This document shows positions 22,989 through 35,730 of a stretch of 64,000 nt of DNA, in pieces (within the stretch, counting starts at the first letter, position 1; each line of letters starts with the position of its first letter). The notes under the pieces were generated by a model. It did no database searches. It saw only the letters and a program-made list of their open reading frames with translations, and was not told where the DNA came from. Location of the stretch: the NCBI RefSeq assembly GCF_004210375.1, contig NC_134829.1, forward strand, positions 53,622,107 to 53,686,106. Direction: 5' to 3'. This DNA is from Tachypleus tridentatus (taxonomy: Eukaryota > Arthropoda > Merostomata > Xiphosura > Limulidae). Made by a program: the position numbers and the translations under genes.

Positions 22989-24144
22989 AATCCAAATGTG
23001 ACCAACATTCTAGACCCAGTTGTGAAGAAAGTAGTGCTGTAGAGTGTTTTATTTTTATGTTTTTGAACCTTAATTGGCTTGGAAGGGTTTCAATTTGAGA
23101 TTAATCTGTCGATTCAAACATATTCTATATTTAATGAAACGCTGCAGGCGGGGTTTATTTCCCAAATTAAAATAAAGTTCTTCGTGACTTGTTTCAAACG
23201 AGTTTGTTGTCACTAATAAACTTTCCTGCATTTCATTTTCGTGGTGGAAGAGCACAAAAATGTTCGTATTCCAACGAACAACAACAAAGATACACGAACT
23301 GTGCATAATGAACCTTTGTTTAGAAAACACACACCAATAAATTTTTTGTGCTATATTGTTTTCTAGAATGTTCTGTATTAAAAAAATGAAAACTGTATAG
23401 AGTACAGAATGACTAAAACTGATGTAAGCTGTGTGTTCCGATGGACAAAAAATGTTACAGTAAAGTTAAGAATAACAAACACTTAAGTACTGAAAACTGG
23501 ATCTATTATTACTTTTTCAGCTGTTTAGTTGAGAAACATGAAGTAGAAATTAGGGATGATATATTTAGTAAACATTTAAATAATCGAGTTTGTATTAACA
23601 AAGTACTTGGGTTCTCACTTCTATAAACACAACTTATTTTAAAACCTAAAAAAAACATACATTGTGATAGTTTTATCATCATAGATAACGTAGTGTTTGT
23701 CTGTTTGTTTTTACTCTCTCTAAATGATTAGTATAATTTACTTGGAAAATACTTCTTAAGGAGTATCGAAGGAAACAGGTTATTTATGTGTACAAGACGT
23801 CAATAATTTTTTTTCAGTATATTCTATTAACTATTTCTATTCGGTTCTTAAAAATGTGTCTTATAACTGGGTAATGCTATTCTCTTTTTTTTCTCAAGGT
23901 AATTTACGTCAGGTGTATTTCAGGAGTCTATCTTTAGAGCTGATGCTACGTGACATCTGAATTTTGTATATTTCGTTATTAGGTTTCACTTGCCTGACAA
24001 GAACAACAAACGTGATCGTGTTTAAATAATTCGTTTGTACGGAATATCATATCGTTCCGGATCTTTTTATGTATCTTATTCTTTGATAAAAGGTCAGTTA
24101 TCGTTTTAAGACGCATGCGTGGACAACTCACAAATTTGGTCTTT
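22989..24144. other. Unannotated AT-rich stretch
   Basis: An 86-codon minus frame (23070-23330) and a 61-codon plus frame (23441-23626) are present; neither shows a signal peptide, domain or family resemblance that I know. Confidence 0.45.
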
Positions 24145-24209
24145 TGTGGAAACGCTCGACTTCCTCTAACTCAGTATAAATAGATCTTCTTGTGGTCCAT
24201 TCCTCATTC
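24145..24209 (+). promoter_or_regulatory. TATA/Inr promoter of the 24 kb Gly-rich gene
   Basis: TGTGGAAACGCTCGACTTCC at 24145-24164, TATAAATA at 24175-24182 and TCATTC at 24204-24209. TCATTC fits the arthropod initiator TCAKTY, and its A is 31 bp from the TATA start. The leader to the ATG would be about 35 nt. Confidence 0.8.
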
Positions 24210-24240
24210 ACTTCTGATAAAACATTTCAACATCTCAGCC

Positions 24241-26725
24241 ATGGTTGCCCAAAAGGTAAATTAAATCTATGTTATACATACTGTATCTCTGTTGTTTAAC
24301 CTAAAACTTAGTAGTAAGTTAGAATAGTGTCTTAGGGAATATATAAATATTTGATCACTGTTTAATTGCATCTTAGTTATGTTATGTAAATAAGTCAAGC
24401 ATGATTATTGAAGATATAGGAGATTTAGTTTGAATACATGTAAAGTTATCATTGTTCCATTGAATAGGAGATTTTGTTTGAATAATGTAAAGTTATCATT
24501 GTTCCATTCAATAGGAGATTTAGTTTGAATAATGTAAAGTTATCATTGTTCCATTCAATAGGAGATTCAGTTTGAATAATGTAAAGTTATCATTGTTCCA
24601 TTCAATAGGAGATTTTGTTTGAATAATGTAAAGTTATCATTGTTCCATTCAATAGGAGATTTAGTTTGAATACTGTAAAGTTATCATTGTTCCATTCAAT
24701 AGGAGATTTAGTTTGAATAATGTAAAGTTATCATTGTTCCATTCAATAGGAGATTCAGTTTGAATAATGTAAAGTTATCATTGTTCCATTCAATAGGAGA
24801 TTTTGTTTGAATAATGTAAAGTTATCATTGTTCCATTGAATAGAGATTTTGTTTGAATAATGTAAAGTTATCATTGTTCCATTCAATAGGAGATTTAGTT
24901 TGAATAATGTAAAGTTATCATTGTTCCATTCAATAGGAGATTCAGTTTGAATAATGTAAAGTTATCATTGTTCCATTCAATAGGAGATTTTGTTTGAATA
25001 ATGTAAAGTTATCATTGTTCCATTCAATAGGAGATTTAGTTTGAATAATGTAAAGTTATCATTGTTCCATTCAATAGGAGATTCAGTTTGAATAATGTAA
25101 AGTTATCATTGTTCCATTCAATAGGAGATTTTGTTTGAATAATGTAAAGTTATCATTGTTCCATTGAATAGGAGATTTTGTTTGAATAATGTAAAGTTAT
25201 CATTGTTCCATTCAATAGGAGATTTAGTTTGAATAATGTAAAGTTATCATTGTTCCATTCAATAGGAGATTCAGTTTGAATAATGTAAAGTTATCATTGT
25301 TCCATTCGATAGGAGATTTAGTTTGAATAATGTAAAGTTATCATTGTTCCATTCGATAGGAGATTCAGTTTGAATAATGTAAAGTTATCATTGTTCCATT
25401 CAATAGGAGATTCAGTTTGAATAATGTAAAGTTATCATTGTTCCATTCAATAGGAGATTTAGTTTGAATAATGTAAAGTTATCATTGTTCCATTCAATAG
25501 GAGATTTAGTTTGAATAATGTAAAGTTATCATTGTTCCATTCAATAGGGGATTCAGTTTGAATAATGTAAAGTTATCATTGTTCCATTCAATAGGAGATT
25601 TAGTTTGAATAATGTAAAGTTATCATTGTTCCATTCAATAGGAGAGTTAGTTTGAATAATGTAAAGTTATCATTGTTCCATTCAATAGGAGATTTAGTTT
25701 GAATAATGTAAAGTTATCATTGTTCCATTCAATAGGGGATTCAGTTTGAATAATGTAAAGTTATCATTGTTCCATTCAATAGAGATTTAGTTTGAATAAT
25801 GTAAAGTTATCATTGTTCCATTCAATAGGAGAGTTAGTTTGAATAATGTAAAGTTATCATTGTTCCATTCAATAGGAGATTCAGTTTGAATAATGTAAAG
25901 TTATCATTGTTCCATTCAATAGGAGATTCAGTTTGAATAATGTAAAGTTATCATTGTTCCATTCAATAGGAGATTCAGTTTGAATAATGTAAAGTTATCA
26001 TTGTTCCATTCAATAGGAGATTCAGTTTGAATAATGTAAAGTTATCATTGTTCCATTCAACGTTAGTTTCGTACTTTTTTGGCAGGAATTCTTTTCACAG
26101 AGATATTGTGTATGTTAATGTATTATTTCTTATCGGTGTATCCTGGAATATCACTTAATACTCCGTATCTTGTCTTCAGATCTTCGCTCTATTTTCTCTC
26201 AGTCTTCTCATGTTGACAGTTTGGGCGGAAGAGAATAATCAGGCAGCAGAGACGGAAGATCTGAAAGCTGAAGCTACAGGTTATGGTGGATATGGTGGAG
26301 GTGGAATCGGATTGGGCGGATATGGAGGTGGTGGAATCGGTTTGGGCGGATATGGAGGTGGTGGAATCGGTTTGGGCGGATATGGTGGTGGTGGAATCGG
26401 TTTGGGCGGATATGGTGGAGGTTTTGGAGGAGGATATGGTGGAGGTTTTGGAGGCGGATATGGCGTTGGAACATTTCTTGCTATTCCAATTAGCGTCGCT
26501 CACGCTCGTGTAGTAGGAGTCGGTGGTTATGGTGGATTTGGCGGAGTTGGTGGAGCTGGTGGACTTGGTGGATTTGGTGGAGTTGGTGGCCTTGGTGGAT
26601 TTGGCGGAGTTGGTGGACTTGGTGGATTTGGCGGAGTTGGTGGACTTGGTGGATTTGGCGGAGTTGGTGGACTTGGCGGAGTTAGAGGTTATGGTGGTAG
26701 GAAACATCATAAAGGATGGCATTAA
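24241..26725 (+). CDS. Secreted Gly-rich protein (cuticular or antimicrobial type)
   Basis: Two coding exons. Exon 1 (24241-24255) encodes M-V-A-Q-K and ends at GTAAAT; exon 2 (26180-26725) follows the acceptor TCTTCAG. The product is 186 residues. A signal peptide (1-21, ending LMLTVWA) is followed by an acidic segment (EENNQAAETEDLKAEATGY). A first Gly block carries four 11-residue copies (GGGIGLGGYGG). A hydrophobic island TFLAIPISVAHARVV lies at about 103-117, then a second Gly block of 10-residue copies (GLGGFGGVGG) and a basic/Trp tail RKHHKGWH. Chelicerate Gly-rich cuticular proteins and spider acanthoscurrin/ctenidin-type peptides have this composition; which role applies here is not shown by sequence. 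There are no Cys residues in the mature part. Intron 1 (1.92 kb) is mostly a 47 bp minisatellite. Other long frames across exon 2 on both strands are shadows. Confidence 0.85.
24413..26060. repeat. Minisatellite, 47 bp unit, about 35 copies, intronic
   Basis: Units contain AATAGGAGATTCAGTTTGAA and TAATGTAAAGTTATCATTGT. Variants GATTTTG, GATTTAG and GATTCAG recur in runs, as in multi-unit duplication. It fills about 86% of intron 1 of the surrounding gene and stops about 120 bp before the acceptor. Confidence 0.96.
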
Positions 26726-26990
26726 CCACACTGAAGTAGGGAGAGTTAGAGTGTTCTATTTCAAATTAAGACATTTTCGTTTAAAAAAATAATACTTACA
26801 GGTTATACATTCTTAACGTTCTGCAATAACTGATATACTTTGACACTTTTGTTTAAATGTAAGATACAACATAAGTTTTAACCTCAGGTTTTCATTAGAA
26901 ATATTTCAAGTATGAATAGAAATACTTAAGATGTGTGGCTCTTGGAATCATCTATATAAGTATAACAAAAAATGTGTTTTTGTTTTACAG

Positions 26991-27160
26991 ATGATATTTA
27001 GAAACAGATGACGTATTCTGGTAAGAGTTATGGACAGTATGTGCACTGTCTAATTATTTCTCTTTACTTGACAAGATCGAGGCAGTGGAATCCGATTTGT
27101 TACGTCTTATTTCAAACGCTCCATTTTTGTTTGCACTTAATGAATTCTAATAAACATTGG
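26991..27160 (+). terminator. Probable 3' UTR exon and polyadenylation signal
   Basis: TTTTTGTTTTACAG ends at 26990, a good acceptor, and AATAAA lies at 27149-27154. By analogy with the other two intact genes, the 3' UTR of the 24 kb gene may be spliced here from a donor such as CAG|GTTATA at 26802. The donor choice is uncertain; an unspliced 3' UTR is also possible. Confidence 0.4.
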
Positions 27161-27999
27161 ATTTGTTCATAGTTTATATTTATAGTTTATATTTCATACG
27201 AAAACGAATTAAATAAATTGAATTTTGCTACTGGAAATAATGTTCATTATTACGACTGTCTATCTTTGAGTTCTGTTTTATAAACAGATAATCGTATAAG
27301 CAAATAACTCTAACAAAACTGACTAAATTAATTTGTGTTTCAGACCATTATCATGGTTCACTTCGAAATGATAGAAGACAGAAGGACCGGAAACAATATT
27401 CACTCACTGTTAAATCCAAACATAACTAAATACAACTTACACTGTTTTGTTGATTCCACCAGTTAATGGTGGGAAAACACGTAATATAAAACAATATATA
27501 AATTATAACCTTGTAGCAATTTTATATGTTGAAATAACAGAATTATTAGTAATAAAATGACCAGTGTATTACGAAATTATAAAATCAACAAAAGGTGTTA
27601 ACCGAAACTAAAAATGCGCTTCAGTAGGTTAAAATATTTGTAAGATTGTAGTAACAAGGAAAGGAATATTCATTACACGTAGAATATGTCAAACAGCCGA
27701 GTATTTCTTAAACCTAATAAATATGTTGAAATCCAGCAATAATATCCACCTTAAAAACAATAAAAATACGAATTTTGCAGGTGTCACTCAGACAGTAAAA
27801 AGCAACCAGTATTTATTAACAAATAAGTATTTAGTTAAGTTCTTTAATATTAGAAAAAACAGCTCATTTTAACACTTTTGGATGTAAGCGTTAATTATAC
27901 TGTTAGTCAATGTTTATCTGTAAATACAGTGTTATATCACTCAACCGTAACAGAGATTTCGTTAGAGACATTGAAAGTAGGATGTTATCAATACAGTCG
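27161..27999. other. Unannotated AT-rich stretch
   Basis: Nothing recognised. Confidence 0.5.
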
Positions 28000-28412
28000 T
28001 GCATGACAGTAGTGGGTCAGTACTTTAAATCATGTCAACGTTATGTAAAACATGATTAATACTGTTAACATGACAGTAGTGAGTCAGCACTTTAAATCTT
28101 GTCAACTTTATGTAAAACATGATTAATACTGTTAACATGACAGTAGTTGGTCAGCACTTTAAATCATGTCAACTCTATGTAAAACATGATTAATACTGTT
28201 AACATGACAGTAGTTGGTCGGCACTTTAAATCATGTCAACTCTATGTAAAACATGATTAATACTGTTAACATGACAGTAGTGGGTCAGCACTTTAAATCA
28301 TGTCAACTTTATGTAAAACATGATTAATACTGTTAACATGACAGTAGTTGGTCAGCACTTTAAATCATGTCAACTTTATGTAAAACATGATTAATACTGT
28401 TAACTATGTCAA
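28000..28412. repeat. Minisatellite, 67 bp unit, about 6 copies
   Basis: Units contain CATGACAGTAGTTGGTCAGC, ACTTTAAATCATGTCAACTT and AAAACATGATTAATACTGTT; the longest period in the window. Confidence 0.95.
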
Positions 28413-28935
28413 TTACGTAGACAACTAGGTAATTCTGTTCCAATTATTTTATAAATTGATACTAGTTTTGTAATTTTTGTTAAGGAAGATCCAAATACAT
28501 TGGTTAAATGACATGAGAGAGGTGGTACACAAATATAAAAAACTAGGGTCTATTCTTCATCAGTAAGGCGAGTGTTCTGTACATTGGAATTTATGTTGTT
28601 CACCGACCTGTTCAACAGACACCACAAACAGTTTAATAAATAAGCTTTTCAAGTGGCTACACAGGAAGATAAAAGAAAACAAAACATTTATTTGTTATTA
28701 TATGCAAAAATTGAACGAGTAATCGTTGAACAATTATATTTAAAAACATAACCGTTTAGATACACAAGTCAAATCAGCTGAAATACCATTGGTGGTTAAT
28801 TTTATGGGAAACTAGGACATGCGTTTCTTTATTTATTACTAGGGCTTCCTTGAAGTTGTGAGAACGTAAATGTTTCTAATCGTCTCATTTCCTATCATTC
28901 ATTTCAAATAATTTATAAGGAAATCATCTGATATT
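28413..28935. other. Unannotated AT-rich stretch
   Basis: Nothing recognised. Confidence 0.5.
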
Positions 28936-29345
28936 GAGTGTTTTTCATAGTTATCAGTTGATACTGAGTATTACTCATATGGTCAGTTGATACTGAGTGT
29001 TATTCATATTTATCAGTTGATACTAAGTATTACTCATATGGTCAGTTGATACTGAGTGTTATTCATATTTATCAGTTGATACTGAGTATTGTTCATATTT
29101 ATCAGTTGATACTGAATGTTCTTTATATTTATCAGTTGATACTGAATGTTGTCCATATTTATCAGTTGATACTGAGTGTTGTTCATATTTATCAGTTGAT
29201 ACTGAATGTTCTTTATATTTATCAGTTGATACTGAATGTTGTCCATATTTATCAGTTGATACTGAATGTTGTCCATATTTATCAGTTGATACTGAATGTT
29301 GTTCATATTTATCAGTTGATATTGAATGCTGTTTATATTTATTGC
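28936..29345. repeat. Minisatellite, 30 bp unit, about 14 copies
   Basis: Units contain ATTTATCAGTTGATACTGAA. The first copies alternate with a shorter variant carrying ATATGGTCAGTTG. Frames of about 110 codons on both strands follow from the period. Confidence 0.95.
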
Positions 29346-30980
29346 CTTTATCGAAATGTTTTCCCGATTTAACAAATGTATTTAATCCTCTAATGACGCG
29401 TGATATATAAATTAGATCACAAATCAGCTCTCCTGTGTAATCCTGAAAAACACTAATTAATTAATTACTTTTATCCGTAAAGAATAAAACTAGTTTTTAT
29501 GGGATTCTTTGTTGTAATTTACATGGGCTATAGTTTTGGAACTACAATCGTTAGTCTAATTTCAAAAAGGACTACTATTAATAAGAAGTCTTGCTAGGAC
29601 CCACGTTGATAAAAACATTGAATTGTGAGTATTTTATACATTCAGATTTCGTCTGACATATCTTAGTATTTCTGGTATTTTTATAAGGACAATGACATTT
29701 CTAAATCCCATTTTTTTCTTTATACACTGTGCTTGGATCAGCAGTGAAGTACTTTAGGAACGACTTGTTTTTTATATACCGAGATCCGAAAAAAACAAAC
29801 TTTTTAACGTTCACCCTAAATCTGTAGTTTATTTAAACCTTTTGTGAATCTCGTCTGAAAAGCCTAACAAAGCACCGTATTTTTTGAATTATCAGAACGT
29901 GGCTTGAGAATGAGGTCAGACAAAGTAACCCGACTGGTGGCGCTGAAGTCTAATTCGTGACGACATCAAGGGTCGTCGGAAGTTTAACTGTAAGAGAGAG
30001 GAATGACATTTAGTGAGTTTCTCGGTTCTATAAATCAGTGAAGAGTGTATAAAAAATCATTACAATAATATATTAAACAGATAAATCTTCCACCATATTT
30101 ATTAAACTTGACAAGCACGTTCTAAACTGTTTGTTTTTATGAGCAGAATTATCAGTAACTTTTTATCTGACCTTTCCCGTACTATTTAACCTGCTAAAAA
30201 AGAATTGAAGTTTTGCTTACGCGACACGGATGATATTTATTTTAATAATTACGAAACTTAGAATCAAAGGAAAGATCAGAATTGGGTAAAAATGGGGACA
30301 AACGTAATTGCAGATTTGATATTGGTCAGCAGAAGTAAGCTAATATATATCTATGTGACAAACACAGTACAATTTTGGTATTAATTTCTTGTAAAATAGT
30401 TGAATAAATATGACATGATTCTTAACAAATACGATATTATACAGAATCGAAATAATTATTAGAACACAAAAGAAGTTCACATACAAGAGTCACAAACAAC
30501 GATTATGGCAACTGGATGGTACAACAGTCACAAGCAACGAGTGACTGTAACTAAATGGCTAGCTCCGTTAGCTGTTACTTAATTTTCAAGTGATAGACAA
30601 GAGAAGTTGCACCATCCGCTTCAGCTCTTGGACTAGTTTTGTCCGACACAATAATTAGAATTGACCGATACTTTTATAATGCATCAAATTCTCAATGGCA
30701 TCTATTCGTGGGCTTATTTTTGAAGTCTATTGTGGTTGAATGTTTGCTCGAATGTACTCACTACAATTAATTGTGAACTTTCAACATCGAATCAGATTCA
30801 ATCTTGTGTATGTTTGCTCTCATTCATATAAAAGAAATGTATCATTGTATTTATGATACGATATGACAAGGCACTGTTGTAATTTTAAATGCTATAAATC
30901 TAGGAGTTGATTGCTGTGACCACTTGAAGACAACAAAATAATATTCAACATATTAATAACAGAAATACGCAGACGTGAAT
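29346..30980. other. Unannotated AT-rich stretch
   Basis: No gene recognised. AGTCACAAACAACGA-like sequence occurs twice near 30488-30542. Confidence 0.5.
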
Positions 30981-33910
30981 AGTTATACTGTGAAATGTTG
31001 TTGTATCCTTAGTTATACTGTAAAATGTTGTTGTATCCTTAGTTATACTGTAAAATGTTGTTGTATCCTTAGTTATACTGTAAAATGTTGTTGTATCCTT
31101 AGTTATACTGTAAAATGTTGTTGTATCCTTAGTTATACTGTAAAGTGTTGTTGTATCCTTAGTTATACTGTAAAATGTTGTTGTATCCTTAGTTATACTG
31201 TAAAATGTTGTTGTATCCTTAGTTATACTGTAAAATGTTGTTGTATCCTTAGTTATACTGTAAAATGTTGTTGTATCCTTAGTTATACTGTAACATGTTG
31301 TTGTATCCTTAGTTATACTGTAAAATGTTGTTGTATCCTTAGTTATACTGTAAAATGTTGTTGTATCCTTAGTTATACTGTAAAATGTTGTTGTATCCTT
31401 AGTTATATTGTAAAATGTTGTTGTATCCTTAGTTATACTGTAAAATGTTGTTGTATCCTTAGTTATACTGTAAAATGTTGTTGTATCCTTAGTTATATTG
31501 TAAAATGTTGTTGTATCCTTAGTTATACTGTAAAATGTTGTTGTATCCTTAGTTATACTGTAAAATGTTGTTGTATCCTTAGTTATACTGTAAAATGTTG
31601 TTGTATCCTTAGTTATATTGTAAAATGTTGTTGTATCCTTAGTTATATTGTAACATGTTGTTATATCTTTAGTTATACTGTAAAATGTTGTTGTATCCTT
31701 AGTTATACTGTAAAATGTTGTTGTATCCTTAGTTATACTGTAAAATGTTGTTGTATCCTTAGTTATACTGTAAAATGTTGTTGTATCCTTAGTTATACTG
31801 TAAAGTGTTGTTGTATCCTTAGTTATACTGTAAAATGTTGTTGTATCCTTAGTTATACTGTAAAATGTTGTTGTATCCTTAGTTATACTGTAAAATGTTG
31901 TTGTATCCTTAGTTATACTGTAAAATGTTGTTGTATCCTTAGTTATACTGTAAAGTGTTGTTGTATCCTTAGTTATACTGTAAAATGTTGTTGTATCCTT
32001 AGTTATACTGTAAAATGTTGTTGTATCCTTAGTTATACTGTAAAATGTTGTTGTATCCTTAGTTATACTGTAAAATGTTGTTGTATCCTTAGTTATACTG
32101 TAACATGTTGTTGTATCCTTAGTTATAATGTAAAATGTTGTTGTATCCTTAGTTATACTGTAAAATGTTGTTGTATCCTTAGTTATACTGTAAAATGTTG
32201 TTGTATCCTTAGTTATACTGTAAAATGTTGTTGTATCCTTAGTTATACTGTAAAATGTTGTTGTATCCTTAGTTATACTGTAAAGTGTTGTTGTATCCTT
32301 AGTTATACTGTAAAATGTTGTTGTATCCTTAGTTATACTGTAAAATGTTGTTGTATCCTTAGTTATACTGTAAAATGTTGTTGTATCCTTAGTTATACTG
32401 TAACATGTTGTTGTATCCTTAGTTATACTGTAAAATGTTGTTGTATCCTTAGTTATACTGTAAAATGTTGTTGTATCCTTAGTTATACTGTAAAATGTTG
32501 TTGTATCCTTAGTTATACTGTAAAATGTTGTTGTATCCTTAGTTATATTGTAAAATGTTGTTGTATCCTTAGTTATATTGTAACATGTTGTTATATCTTT
32601 AGTTATACTGTAAAATGTTGTTGTATCCTTAGTTATACTGTAAAATGTTGTTGTATCCTTAGTTATATTGTAACATGTTGTTCTATCTTTAGTTATACTG
32701 TAAAATGTTGTTGTATCCTTAGTTATACTGTAAAATGTTGTTGTATCCTTAGTTATACTGTAAAATGTTGTTGTATCCTTAGTTATACTGTAAAATGTTG
32801 TTGTATCCTTAGTTATATTGTAAAATGTTGTTGTATCCTTAGTTATATTGTAACATGTTGTTATATCTTTAGTTATGCTGTAAAATGTTGTTGTATCCTT
32901 AGTTATACTGTAAAATGTTGTTGTATCCTTAGTTATATTGTAACATGTTGTTCTATCTTTAGTTATACTGTAAAATGTTGTTGTATCCTTAGTTATACTG
33001 TAAAATGTTGTTGTATCCTTAGTTATACTGTAAAATGTTGTTGTATCCTTAGTTATACTGTAAAATGTTGTTGTATCCTTAGTTATATTGTAAAATGTTG
33101 TTGTATCCTTAGTTATATTGTAACATGTTGTTATATCTTTAGTTATACTGTAAAATGTTGTTGTATCCTTAGTTATACTGTAAAATGTTGTTGTATCCTT
33201 AGTTATATTGTAACATGTTGTTCTATCTTTAGTTATACTGTAAAATGTTGTTGTATCCTTAGTTATACTGTAAAATGTTGTTGTATCCTTAGTTATACTG
33301 TAAAATGTTGTTGTATCCTTAGTTATACTGTAAAATGTTGTTGTATCCTTAGTTATATTGTAAAATGTTGTTGTATCCTTAGTTATATTGTAACATGTTG
33401 TTATATCTTTAGTTATACTGTAAAATGTTGTTGTATCCTTAGTTATACTGTAAAATGTTGTTGTATCCTTAGTTATATTGTAACATGTTGTTCTATCTTT
33501 AGTTATACTGTAAAATGTTGTTGTATCCTTAGTTATACTGTAAAATGTTGTTGTATCCTTAGTTATACTGTAAAATGTTGTTGTATCCTTAGTTATACTG
33601 TAAAATGTTGTTGTATCCTTAGTTATATTGTAAAATGTTGTTGTATCCTTAGTTATACTGTAAAATGTTGTTGTATCCTTAGTTATATTGTAAAATGTTG
33701 TTGTATCCTTAGTTATATTGTAACATGTTGTTATATCTTTAGTTATACTATAACATGTTGTTATATCTTTAGTTATACTGTAACATGTTGTTATATCTTT
33801 AGTTATACTGTAACATGTTGTCATATCTTTAGTTATACTGTAACATGTTTTTATATCTTTAGTTATACTGTAACATGTTGTTATATCTTTAGTTGTGTCC
33901 TAACATGTTG
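30981..33910. repeat. Giant minisatellite, 30 bp unit, about 97 copies
   Basis: Units read AGTTATACTGTAAAATGTTG followed by TTGTATCCTT. In the second half, variant units (AACATG...TATATCTTT and CTATCTTT) recur every 270 bp (32581, 32851, 33121, 33391), that is, a nine-unit higher-order repeat. Since 30 is divisible by three and the unit has no stop in two opposed frames, about 960-980 codons are open on both strands. There are no non-repetitive coding flanks, and I reject them as genes. Confidence 0.97.
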
Positions 33911-34034
33911 TTATGTTCTTACGTGACTTTCTTTAAAAACTTGGGTCTATTTTATTTTCTACAGTTATTGTTTGTGGTACGATGGAATCTAACAATGTTA
34001 TTCAAAACGTTTGGGTGGGCTGGTTCTATTGTTG

Positions 34035-34142
34035 TAAAACAAAATCATACACAATGTCCGTGATTTGCCAACCATCAATGGTATTGAAACCTAAACTGTA
34101 GTGTCGTAAGACTGCAGACCTACCACTGAGCCACTTGGGGAG
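34035..34142 (-). repeat. SINE-B copy, diverged
   Basis: Minus orientation: ATACACAATGTCCGTGATTT, ATGGTATTGAAACC, GCAGACCTACCACTGAGCCA. Confidence 0.65.
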
Positions 34143-34170
34143 AAATTCAGAAAGTTCTTGGGATGTAGAA

Positions 34171-34192
34171 TTATATATATATATATATATAT
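34171..34192. repeat. TA microsatellite
   Basis: About eleven TA dinucleotides, 30 bp after a SINE-B copy. Confidence 0.9.
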
Positions 34193-35260
34193 CCACCCTT
34201 AACTGAATTTTTAAACCTTCGTGTCTTCATAATATCACGGAAGAGAGTTTTCAGGATACAGAGTTTCATATCTTTATCCTAAAGTGGTATTTTGAACCTA
34301 TATCATTTCGTAATATCATGGAAGAAAGTCGTTAACAAACAATAACGATGAGTCAACGCTCCTCGAAGAACGTAGTAAAACGTATTGGATTCTCTGTCAG
34401 CTCATTTCTCGCTTAAAGAAAAGGTAAAACCAGTTAGACTTGAAGACGTTGATCCAAAATCAGAAACAATCTAGTTTTAGTATATTTCTGGTAAACTTTC
34501 AATGAATGTAGTGCATAGTATAAGTATAGACGTTGGTATTAATTTCCCAGAAAAATACCGAATTACATAATATAAACTATATAAACATGGAGTGCTTTCC
34601 TCATTCGCTCTGCATTCCTTAACTACGAGATAGTAAAAACGGTAAAAGGAGGTAACTATGAACTCAAAGTGAGTAAAGATGTTTCAAAAGTCATTCTAAT
34701 TTAAGCAGGATTTTTCTTTCTTTGGATGCACGAAAGCCGTGACTGTCATCAAGAAAAATAATCGTGTTTCTGAAAACCCTGGACGAGATTGGATCTAATG
34801 TGCAGCCCTGAAAATCGAGAATAAGTGTTTTAACTTTAATAAACAGCGGGTCTGTATTTGCCCTTAATTAATTTTTTTTTTTTTTTGCGTTTCGGACGCA
34901 ATAAAATGAGTCAAAAACGCAAGCGTTACCTATTCGTAAATCTGACAAACGTGACTTCTGATTTTAACAAAGAAAATAGACGTAACTGACGCTTGTACCG
35001 TTAATATGTTTCGAAATTACTGTATTAAAGTGGAGTAAGTTATGATCTATTTGTTGGAATCTATAAGTGGATCACAGAGTGATAATTGTTGTTTAGATAA
35101 TTAACGAAAGCGGACATATTCCTGAAATAAACAAACTAAGTCTCAGTTTATTGTTAGATCACAAAAATATTTATACTTCGGGGACAGATGACATTAAAAT
35201 ATCTAATAAAAAGTTTAATCGAAAAGTTTGTAAGAATTCCTTCGAATCTTTATGAATACT
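34193..35260. other. Stretch with an imperfect 100 bp duplication and a promoter candidate
   Basis: TAATATCACGGAAGAGAGTT at about 34231 recurs as TAATATCATGGAAGAAAGTC about 80-100 bp later, an old local duplication. The promoter-like site at 34571-34606 lies here. No coding exon could be proven. Confidence 0.4.
34571..34668 (+). promoter_or_regulatory. Candidate TATA/Inr promoter with a minimal exon 1
   Basis: TATAAAC at 34571 (and TATATAAA at 34578) and TTCCTCATTC at 34597-34606 repeat the TATA-to-TCATTC layout of the 24 kb gene (A of TCATTC 32 bp from the first TATA). ATG at 34658 gives M-N-S then AA before a strong donor GTGAGT at 34669. The intron phase differs from the Gly-rich genes and I find no convincing second exon, so this may be a decayed relative or chance. 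Confidence 0.3.
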
Positions 35261-35381
35261 GTTGATAAAGTTTAGTCAGCCACGTCAACTGATGACAAAG
35301 TTAAGTCAGCCACGTCAACTGATGATAAAGTTTAGTTAGCCACGTCAACTGATGATAAAGTTAAGTCAGCCACGTCAACTG
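35261..35381. repeat. Short tandem repeat, 30 bp unit, 4 copies
   Basis: Units contain GATAAAGTTAAGTCAGCCAC and GTCAACTGAT. Confidence 0.9.
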
Positions 35382-35730
35382 AAAACCCAGCAGAAGGTTT
35401 CGTAGCCGCGGTTTCCCAGACCAAAAGTAGATTCAAGAAACTTAAAAATATTATTCTGTTGCTACTGATAGAAACAAGTTCTGAATTCATTTTGGAAATG
35501 GTACAAAATTTTTAACTGTGTTATTCTATTCTGGAAGATCCTTTAATAGGCTGTACCAGAACAAGACAGATACCATCTTGCAATTACAATGTAGAAAGTT
35601 TTCAATTTGTCACCTCATGAGGGCAGTGATATGAGCAATAGATAAAACACTTAGTATTTACTTACAATGATGTAAATGGTATAAATATTTCTAAATATTA
35701 TTTTTGAACTTTAATGGAGATGTTATTACT

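Noticed and set aside
23070-23330. 86-codon minus frame with mixed composition
   Set aside because: No signal peptide, domain, splice context or repeat family could be recognised; frames of this length are expected by chance in 64 kb.
26189-26792. Other long frames across the Gly-rich exon, including a 180-codon Ser/Thr-rich minus frame
   Set aside because: Shadows of the Gly-rich coding repeat; only the plus frame joins a signal peptide through consensus splice sites.
30945-33926. Open frames of 959 codons (minus) and 983 codons (plus) covering the same region
   Set aside because: Both are produced by about 97 copies of a 30 bp unit (divisible by three) without stops; there is no unique coding flank, signal, or splice context.
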